DNA of 64,000 bases from Corallium rubrum (lineage: Eukaryota > Cnidaria > Anthozoa > Scleralcyonacea > Coralliidae), in NCBI GenBank assembly GCA_964035015.1, contig OZ035997.1:59894285-59958284 (forward strand). Direction: 5' to 3'. A program made the translations under genes and the position numbers. The notes beneath the pieces are model-generated. The model was not told the origin of the DNA. It was given only the letters and a program-made list of their open reading frames with translations, and ran no database searches. Shown here one piece after another: positions 57,060 to 64,000 of this stretch. How positions within the stretch are numbered: position 1 is the first letter of the stretch; every line of letters begins with the position of its first letter.

Positions 57060-58860
57060 AATGCATCGCATGACGTCACGCATGACGAATGCATCGCATG
57101 CCGAACGCGTGTAGACCGGAACGACATGATTGAGCAATATAGAGGGTTTTGAACAGTTCAAATGGCTGAATCGGCTTATATAACGTATAAACTTAGATTA
57201 ATAGCATATAACGAGTATTATATTAGGTTTAGAACCTAAATTTTCAGACAAAATCATCCTAAAATCATTGCTAACTAAACTCTCGTTTATAAGCAAGGAA
57301 ATCGTAGGAAGATACAATGAGGAATCAATTCGAAAGCCATATGAGCTGAGGGGTTTCAAACGTATTTTCCCTGGGATATAGCAACGTAGAGCTTATATAC
57401 GAATGTATATTATATTTAGAATTTGGTTCGCTTTTGTGGTGTTTACACTTATAAGAACCGTGCGAAGTTCATGAAGGGTGATTTTGAATGGTAGCGAATT
57501 GTTATTCTAGACTAAGGCATAGTTTGTAGAATCAATTTGGGGAACCAGGAGAAAAACGTACGATACAAGCGTTGGGAAGTTTGTGAATATTTTGACACAG
57601 AAAACGCATAGCAACGGGGCATTTCGAATAAATTAAGACATGCCTGAATTCGTCTGACTATGAACAATTGTATAGGGTCCTCAAGTGTAATTAAGGGGGT
57701 TAGAGACAAAAAAGAGCACGTGTATTTTGCATAAAACAGAATTCAAAGCATTCAGTTTAAAATATTTATTTAGGTTTTGGTTCAGACTTATCAAACACAG
57801 ACACGCGTACATGTAATACAGTATTTAAAATATTTTATTGAGAAATATATCCTTACACAAAAAACTCTTGATTATTTAGTGATCTATCGGTAACACTGAC
57901 GAGCATATGGACATACAGTACATCTTATAATCCGAAGGCATGGATCATGAACCTTGAATTCGGTACCACAAACATTGCATATCAGATTTCGATAAAATAT
58001 TTACACAAACACTTAGGACATTCAATTACATGTGTAAAATTAACAGGATTATGACAACGTTCGCAATCAACAGATTCGTTATTTTTAGTTTTCTGATTCT
58101 ATTTCGGTGTAATCCTTGTCGTATTCTGAATCTTCTTCGGAGGCAGTTTCTTCACTTTCGCTCTCTGATTCTGTTTCTTCTTCTGCCTGTGCCAACATGG
58201 TTAGCACTCGTACATTTTCGATCACGTTTTTGTCAATGTTAATGTCGGCGAGTCCATTTACAAATACGTTTAAACCAGCTGGTTCGGAAATTCCTGAGAA
58301 GTAAGGTGATACGCAGTATTCTACCAATTCGGCTATTTTTGTGTTTGGCATAGTTCTTCCTTGATACGCAATTTCTCCTTTGCGATTCCATGTTAAGTTG
58401 ACATAGGACGCAAGTAAACCATTTAGCAATGAGGGCGCTTTCGCTTCATCGAATCCGTACTCAAAGTGCGACAGTATTAACACGAAAATCATCCTGTAAC
58501 CTTTCTCCCATCATGCTCAGGGTTCGAATGATGGTCTTTACAAAATATCGTTCTTTTTATATTACTTCTGCAAGTCCTTCTAAAACAGCACCAAGTACGA
58601 CATCAAGAAATCCTGCACCTTTTTGAACCAGTAAATGCTTCTTTTCTCATAAAACTACTTCGGGAACTAGCCGAAGTTAATATGTCGTCGCTATAAAGCG
58701 CAACGTCTTCAAGAAAAGCAGGTGATAATTGATATTGCATTGACCAAAAGTTCAACATACAATCACAAATGCATCTAATTTGCTCGGGGATTGCAGCCTC
58801 CAACAGAGGTCGCTGTTGAATAGGTTCACTTGTTCATAAAAGTTCAAGAAATGATTTGTG
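57060..58860 (-). mobile_element. Unidentified element, inverted arm
   Basis: Reverse complement of 62,122-64,000, base by base apart from small changes. Contains, in minus-strand order, the start of an ORF with SMQYQLSPAFLEDVALYSDD, the acidic ORF at 58,085-58,492, a damaged Cys-rich ORF (about 57,970-58,065), an AATAAA-like site near 57,840 and the terminal 11-bp motif near 57,065-57,120. Confidence 0.85.
58085..58492 (-). CDS. Acidic-tailed protein of the unidentified element
   Basis: 135 residues open; reads YVNLTWNRKGEIAYQGRTMP, LVEYCVSPYFSGISEP, FVNGLADINIDKNVIENVR and ends in a Glu/Ser/Asp-rich tail (EEETESESESEETASEEDS). A related, broken version is at 62,350-62,763. The coding frame probably begins further upstream (58,800-58,500), where LVQKGAGFLDVVLGAV and KTIIRTLSMMGERLQDDF lie in frames separated by a stop and frameshifts. 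Family unknown. Confidence 0.55.
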   Translation of the reverse strand: MIFVLILSHFEYGFDEAKAPSLLNGLLASYVNLTWNRKGEIAYQGRTMPNTKIAELVEYCVSPYFSGISEPAGLNVFVNGLADINIDKNVIENVRVLTMLAQAEEETESESESEETASEEDSEYDKDYTEIESEN

Positions 58861-58929
58861 CTTTTTGATCAACATATCTATTTGATAGTCAGTGTCTAAA
58901 TGAGAAAAACGCTACCCAAACACGTATTT

Positions 58930-59205
58930 TAAAAGGATGAAGAGAACGAGGAAGAGGAGAAAGAGGAGGAGAAATAGAAGGAGGGGAAATAGGAGGAGGA
59001 GAAAGAGGAGGAAAAATAGGAGGAGGAGGAGAAAGAGGAGGAGGAGAAAGAGGAGAAGGAGGAGTAGAAAGAGGAGGAGGAGAAGGAGGAGGAGGAAAAA
59101 GAGGAAAAGGAGGAGGAGAAAGAGGAGGAGGAGGAGAAATAGTAGGAGGAGGAGGAGAAGGAGGAGAAAAAGGAGGATGAGAAAGGGAAGGAGGAGCAAA
59201 TAAAC
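58930..59205. repeat. GAGGAG-rich low-complexity tract
   Basis: Purine-only (GAGGAGGAGAAA)n-like sequence; its open frames (poly-Arg/Lys, poly-Ser/Phe) are artefacts. Confidence 0.96.
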
Positions 59206-59276
59206 ACACATGCACAAAGCATTTAGCTTAAAATATTTATTTCGGTTTTCGTTCAAACATATACATATAAAAAGTT

Positions 59277-59753
59277 TTAGTAAGGTCTGCTTTTTAGATT
59301 ATATTTAGGTGTTTTTATTTTAAAATTAGTACGATAGTCTTTCTTGTCTTCTGGTGATAATTGTGATACATTTTCTTTTGTCATGGGTAAATATTTTGAT
59401 CTAGTCATCAATAGATGATGTTCATACTCTTCTCTATCATCCAGAGTCATCTTGGCCAAGTCGCTTTGTTTCCAATCCGAAGAGATTTCCCAGTTATTAA
59501 AGAAATTACGTTTAAGCGTATGTTGTTTAACGGTGGGAGGCGGTGTTACAAAATAGGTTTTAGATGGAGCTGGAGCTACAGGGAAACTCCACGGAAGATA
59601 GTCAGTTTTTTGCTTTATCTCTGGTGTCAAATTTTCTGAAGTTTTTGGAAGCTGAGTTTGAAGATTAGTCAGAGGTTGAGACTGATTCTGCAGCTGTTGT
59701 TGGAATGTCAGAAAACGTCCTAGCTGATGAATGGAGTAGAGTATGCTCTTTTG
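59277..59753 (-). CDS. Unrecognised proline/lysine-rich ORF in the composite core
   Basis: Open from 59,753 (just after a stop) to a stop at 59,277; first Met at 59,630. It contains GRFLTFQQQLQNQSQPLTNL, KTDYLPWSFPVAPAPSKTYF, NNWEISSDWKQSDLAKM and LDDREEYEHHLLM, so composition is protein-like. It ends KIKTPKYNLKSRPY. The 5' part is missing or frameshifted. I do not recognise the family. Confidence 0.45.
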   Translation of the reverse strand, partial: QKSILYSIHQLGRFLTFQQQLQNQSQPLTNLQTQLPKTSENLTPEIKQKTDYLPWSFPVAPAPSKTYFVTPPPTVKQHTLKRNFFNNWEISSDWKQSDLAKMTLDDREEYEHHLLMTRSKYLPMTKENVSQLSPEDKKDYRTNFKIKTPKYNLKSRPY

Positions 59754-60220
59754 TTAAGGTGTTAACTATGGTGCTTGTACAATATCGTGTATTTTTTAGT
59801 CTGTATTGTACATGGCATTAACGATCGGAGGTAATTGATAGGATTACTCTTGTATGAAACTACCCAGCTGTTGCTGCAAGATGGAGCTATTTTCTCCAGG
59901 TAGAACATTGGTCTTGAGGCGATGATCGTCATCCGTGGTCGGCTTTTAATCAAGCATTAAATGACCTTGAGAGCGACTTGTAGCTTCCTCGTAACTCTTC
60001 AAAAATTTCTGGACATGATCTGGGTTCACCTGCCGTGCAAAGACATAAATATATGCAACAATGGCTGCCGGTTGTGTTCGGTTTCGCTCCTGCTGCTTTT
60101 TCAGTTTGCTGTTGCTGTCCTCAGTCTTTTGGAGATCCTTTGGTAATCAGTGTAATAATAGTCAATTAAAATCAGTGCAATAATAGTCAATTAACAAGAA
60201 GACCGTCATTCAAGTCTAGA

Positions 60221-62121
60221 TTGCGTCGAACTCACTTTTTTAAAGTTAGAGTGCCATATTGTAGTAATCACACAGCCACCTTTAATCTGTCTGTATTTTG
60301 TATTGTACGGAGCAGTGATGTTTCGCCAAATCCCGGTCCCATGAATCAGTGCATGGTGTGGTGTGGTATCTGTATTTTATCAGAATGTGAGAAGTTTAAA
60401 GGCTTTTGCTGTCAACGGTATGGACGGTTCCACGGAAAACAAACTCCAGCTTTTAAAGGATACTGTATATGGATACGAGTACGACATCATCAACATTCCT
60501 GAAACATGGCTGAATTCTAGTGTGACGAGCCTTGAGATCTTGCCATATGGATGCGACGTTTATCGAAAAGACAGAACAAATCGTACTGGTGGAGGAGTTC
60601 TGTTAGCAGTTAAGAACAATTTAGTTTCCCGAATAAATCGTACTGGTGGAGGAGTTCTGTTAGCAGTTAAGAACAATTTAGTTTCCCTACAGCTACGTGT
60701 CCTTCACGGGAGAAATCATTGGTGTAGAAATCAAGTTGAGGCATGATAAGCTTTTGCTCGTTGTGCTATGTTATCGGGCACCGAATGACACGAGTTTTGT
60801 TGATGATTTGAAGTCCGTCATTGAAGCCACCTCTGAAAATAAATACTTTACGGTTCTAATTCTGGGGAGTTTCAATTCTCCTAGTATACGCTGGATTGAA
60901 GGCTCTGGTTTTGTAAAAAGTGATTCTGGCATGCCACATGATTTTTTTAATTTATTATCGTACTCTTTTCTATATCAACTAGTTGAATCACCAACTAGAG
61001 ATCAGAACATTTTAGACTTAGTGCTTTCAAACAATCCGGATGTTATTGGTAATATTTCCGTTGATCTTTATGGACTTCCATCAGATCATAAATCTATTTA
61101 TTTTGAGTTTTCTCTCTCTCCGATGATGATTAATACACCGGTCAATATGGTTTATGATTACAAAAACGCTGACTTCGACTCCCTTCGGGATTATCTGTCT
61201 TCTAAAACAATAGACCTCACCTGTGGGGATAATGTTGACATTGGTTTACAAACTTGGAAAACACATGTTCTCGAAACAGTTAATTCTTTTGTTCCTAAGC
61301 GTAAACAAAAGAAATCGACACGTGCATCGTGGATTAACTGCGACATTGCTTATGCAATTAAGAAGAAAAATTTTTTCTGGAGAAAAAAGGCGCGCGGTTC
61401 CACCGACTCTGACGTTATTAAAGAATTCCCCAGAATGCGCCAACGAAAAAAAAATTGGATTCGGGCTAGTCGCAAGGCTTATCTCGGCTTTATCGCATCT
61501 GAAATTTATTCCAATGCTAAGCCATTTTGGTCTTTTTTAAGACCAAATCCAAACGTTGTTCGTTACCTAATACGACGTTATATGATGACAACAATGAAAT
61601 AATTTCTGATTTGGACAAAGCTAACGCCTTTTCAAATCACTTTCAATCTATTTTTACGGATCACTCTTTTTGCACTTCTCCAACTCCACTGACTCAAATA
61701 AACAATTCTTATAACGAATATTGTCCAGTGCTCGATGAAATTATTTTAAACGATGATGAAGTTTTCTCCGAACTTAAAAGACTTAATACGAGTTAATCTA
61801 CTGGCCCTGACGGATTACCTGCCCGCGTTATTGTTGAATGTTCAGACGTCATTTATACTACCGTGTGCGATCTTTTTAATCTCTCTTTGTCATCTGGAAA
61901 ATTATTTCCGATTTTAAAAAAGGGGAAGAAAATTATATTTCCTAATTATCGGGGTATCTCCCTTCTATCTATTTTATCTAAAGTACTAGAAAAATGTGTT
62001 GCTCGTAGATTGTTCGATTTTATGTCGGATCATTTGTTTTCGCTCCAGCACAGTTACCGTAAAGGGCTGTCATGTACCAAAAGCACAAACCGTTTCTTGA
62101 ACTTTTATCGTTTGTACAAGT
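60221..62121 (+). mobile_element. LINE (CR1/L2-like) with EN and partial RT
   Basis: 60,221-60,502 reads SVFCIVRSSDVSPNPGP, a degenerate 2A-like NPGP motif as found before the EN of many CR1/L2-type elements. EN: VFYQNVRSLKAFA, INIPETWLNSS (catalytic Glu), LILGSFNSPSIRW where the usual GDFN is GSFN, and SDHKSIYF. RT start: NYRGISLLSILSKVLEKC and LFSLQHSYRKGLSC (61,930-62,110). The RT is cut off before its YxDD box at 62,121. Several frameshifts and a 57-bp internal duplication (60,580-60,690) show it is dead. Confidence 0.9.
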
Positions 62122-64000
62122 GAACCTATTCAACAACGAGCTCTGTTGGAGACTGCAAGCCCCGAGCAAATTAGGTCAATGCAATATCAATTATCACTTA
62201 CTTTTCTTGAAGACATTAGGCCTTATAGCGACGACATACTAACTTTGGCTAGTCCCCGAAGTACTTTTATGAGAAAATATCAGATACTGGTTCAAAAACG
62301 TGCAGGATTCCCTGATCGTTCGAACCATGAACACGATGGGAGAAAGGTTACATGACGATTTTCGTGTTAAAGAAATACTGTGAGTCGTACTTTGACTACG
62401 GAGTCGAGGAAGCGAAAGCGTCCTCTTTGCTGAATAGTTTACTCACGTCCTATGTCAACTTGACATAGAATCCCAAAGGAGAAATTGTGTATCAAGGAAG
62501 AACTATACCAAACACAGAAATAGCCGAATTGGTAGAAATTTTCAGAAATTCCCGAACCAGCTGATCTAAACGTATTTGTAAAAGGACTCGCCGACATTAA
62601 CATTGACAAAAACCTAATCGATAAAATGTTCGAGTGCTAACAATGTTGGCACAGACAGAAGAAGAAACAGGATCAGAGAGCGAAAACGAAGAAACTGCCT
62701 CTAAAGAAGATTCAGAAAACGATAAGGATTACACCGAAATAGAATCAGAAAATACTATATGACAAACCTGCTGACTGCGAACTTTGTCAGAATCCTGTTA
62801 ATTATATACATGTAATTGAGTGTCCTAAGTGTTTGGGGAAATATTTTAACAATTGCGTTAATCGAAATCTAATATGTAATGTTTGTGGTACAGAATTCAA
62901 GGCTCATGATCCATGCCTTCGGATTATAAGATTTACTGTATTCCCGTATGCTCGTCAGTGTTACGGATAGATCACTAAATAATCAAGAGTTTTTTGTGTA
63001 AAGATATATTTCTCAATAAATTAATTTAAATTCTGTATTACATGCACGCGTGTCGGTGTTTGATATATATTTCTCAAACTCATTAAAAAATTCATAAGGA
63101 AAACACAATGCAAATCAGTTACCGAGACGGAGTTTGTAAATCTGGTAACAAACTCCCATAAATTAAGACAACTTTTACCTCAAATCTCTCTTTAGATACT
63201 GATTCGTTTGATACACACTCGGCTATCGCCTCGTTTTACAACACACTTCTCGGTGTTTTCAAATGAAATAATAAACGGCTTCTCGTGTATGATATATTAC
63301 ATCAATCTGAACCAAAACCTAAATAAATATTTAAACTGAATGCTTTGAATCCTGTTTATGCAAAATACACGTGCTGTTTTTGGTCTCTAACCCCCTTAAT
63401 TGCCCTTGATGACCCTATACAATTGTTCATAGTCAGACGAATTCAGGCCTGTCTTAATTTATTCGGAATGCTGCATTGCTATGCGTTTTCTATGTCAAAA
63501 TATTCACAAACAATCTAACGCTTGTTTCGTACGTTTTTCTCCTTGTTCCCCAAATCGATTCTACAAACTATGCCTTAGTCTAGAATAACGATGCGCTACC
63601 ATCCAAAGTGACCCTTCATGACATGAACTTCGTACGGTTCATATACGTATAAACACCAAAAAAGCGAACCAAGTTCTAAATATAATATTAATATATAAGC
63701 TTTACGTTGCTATGTGCCAGTGAAGATAGGTTTGAAACCCCTCAGCCTACGACTTTTCGAATTGATTCCTCATTGTGTCTTCCTACGATTTCCTCGCTTA
63801 TAAACGAGGGCTTAGTCAGCAATGATACTAGGATGATTTTTTCCGAAAATTTAGATTCTAAACGTAATATAATATACATGATATGCTATTAATCTAATCT
63901 ATACGTTATCTCGGCCGATTCGACCATTTGGACTGTTCAAACCCGTCTATATTGCCCAGTCATGTCATTCCGGTCTACACGCATTCGTCACGCGTTCGTC
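62122..64000 (+). mobile_element. Unidentified element, plus-strand arm (right copy)
   Basis: Mirror of 57,060-58,860. Starts GTGAACCTATTCAACA directly after the truncated RT. Contains broken forms of the same ORFs (SMQYQLSLTFLEDI; EIVYQGRTIPNTEIAEL), then the Cys-rich ORF, AATAAATTAATTTAAATTC near 63,015, and runs off the window as the 11-bp terminal repeat begins. Confidence 0.88.
62755..62970 (+). CDS. Cys-rich zinc-finger-like ORF of the unidentified element
   Basis: 71 codons ending at TAG. CELCQNPVNYIHVIECPKC, then NNCVNRNLICNVCGTEF and DPCLRII: paired CxxC knuckles in a RING- or zinc-ribbon-like spacing. There is no ATG at its start; it lies in the +1 frame relative to the acidic ORF before it, with the acidic ORF's stop (TGA, 62,761-62,763) inside the overlap. 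Also present, damaged, at 330-480 (plus) and about 57,970-58,065 (minus). Confidence 0.6.
   Translation, partial: LYDKPADCELCQNPVNYIHVIECPKCLGKYFNNCVNRNLICNVCGTEFKAHDPCLRIIRFTVFPYARQCYG

Noticed and set aside
58889-59256. Poly-Pro/Ser/Leu and Arg/Lys-rich open frames
   Set aside because: GAGGAG purine tract read in different frames.
57060-64000. Naming the composite a Polinton or virus
   Set aside because: Long inverted arms alone are not enough; no integrase, polymerase B or capsid motif was seen.

Overview
The window looks like nuclear DNA of an invertebrate animal, most likely a cnidarian. This is inferred from an AT-rich, intron-rich gene buried in young repeats, Penelope-like and CR1/L2-like retroelement remains, 5S- and tRNA-derived SINEs, and a lectin/PA14-type extracellular protein. 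No bacterial gene layout is present (no operons, no ribosome binding sites). The assignment below animal level is weak; a sponge or another marine invertebrate is possible.

The backbone is one plus-strand gene that I reconstructed by hand from 12 exons between about 2,560 and 56,931. Every exon pair has matching splice phase and usable AG/GT sites, giving about 1,162 continuous codons with no stop. The 5' end (start codon, signal peptide) and 3' end lie outside what I can see. Domains in order: an unrecognised helical N-terminal region (exons 1-3); a transglutaminase/papain-like region with a GGVCG cysteine and a GHAA histidine (exons 3-4); a long helical region (exon 4); an F-type lectin-like (fucolectin) discoidin fold whose usual sugar-binding residues are degenerate (exons 5-7); a PA14 domain (exons 8-10); and cysteine-containing ricin-like/WSC-like repeats (exons 11-12). 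This domain combination is the most interesting protein-level observation here.

The introns are filled with repeats. Main items: a 1.3-kb pentanucleotide tract (3.2-4.5 kb); broken Penelope-like reverse transcriptase relics (7.0-7.9 kb and 34.3-36.3 kb); many foldback/MITE elements, several with TTAA at both ends; a 1.39-kb tandem duplication (34.1-36.8 kb); a 1.8-kb foldback carrying tRNA-derived SINE ends (46.7-48.6 kb); two short insertions (30.4 and 49.2 kb) flanked by 11-12 bp target duplications and holding hammerhead-ribozyme-like cores; and a 1.1-kb DNA transposon (55.1-56.2 kb) with a 9-bp target duplication and its own small ORFs.

Both window edges carry copies of the same composite repeat. 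A LINE endonuclease/RT fragment is joined to an unidentified element encoding an acidic protein and a Cys-rich zinc-finger-like ORF. At the right end, two arms in opposite orientation (57.06-58.86 and 62.12-64.0 kb) surround a core containing the LINE. The left-edge copy (1-1,660) has an internal deletion of about 1.9 kb relative to the right copy.
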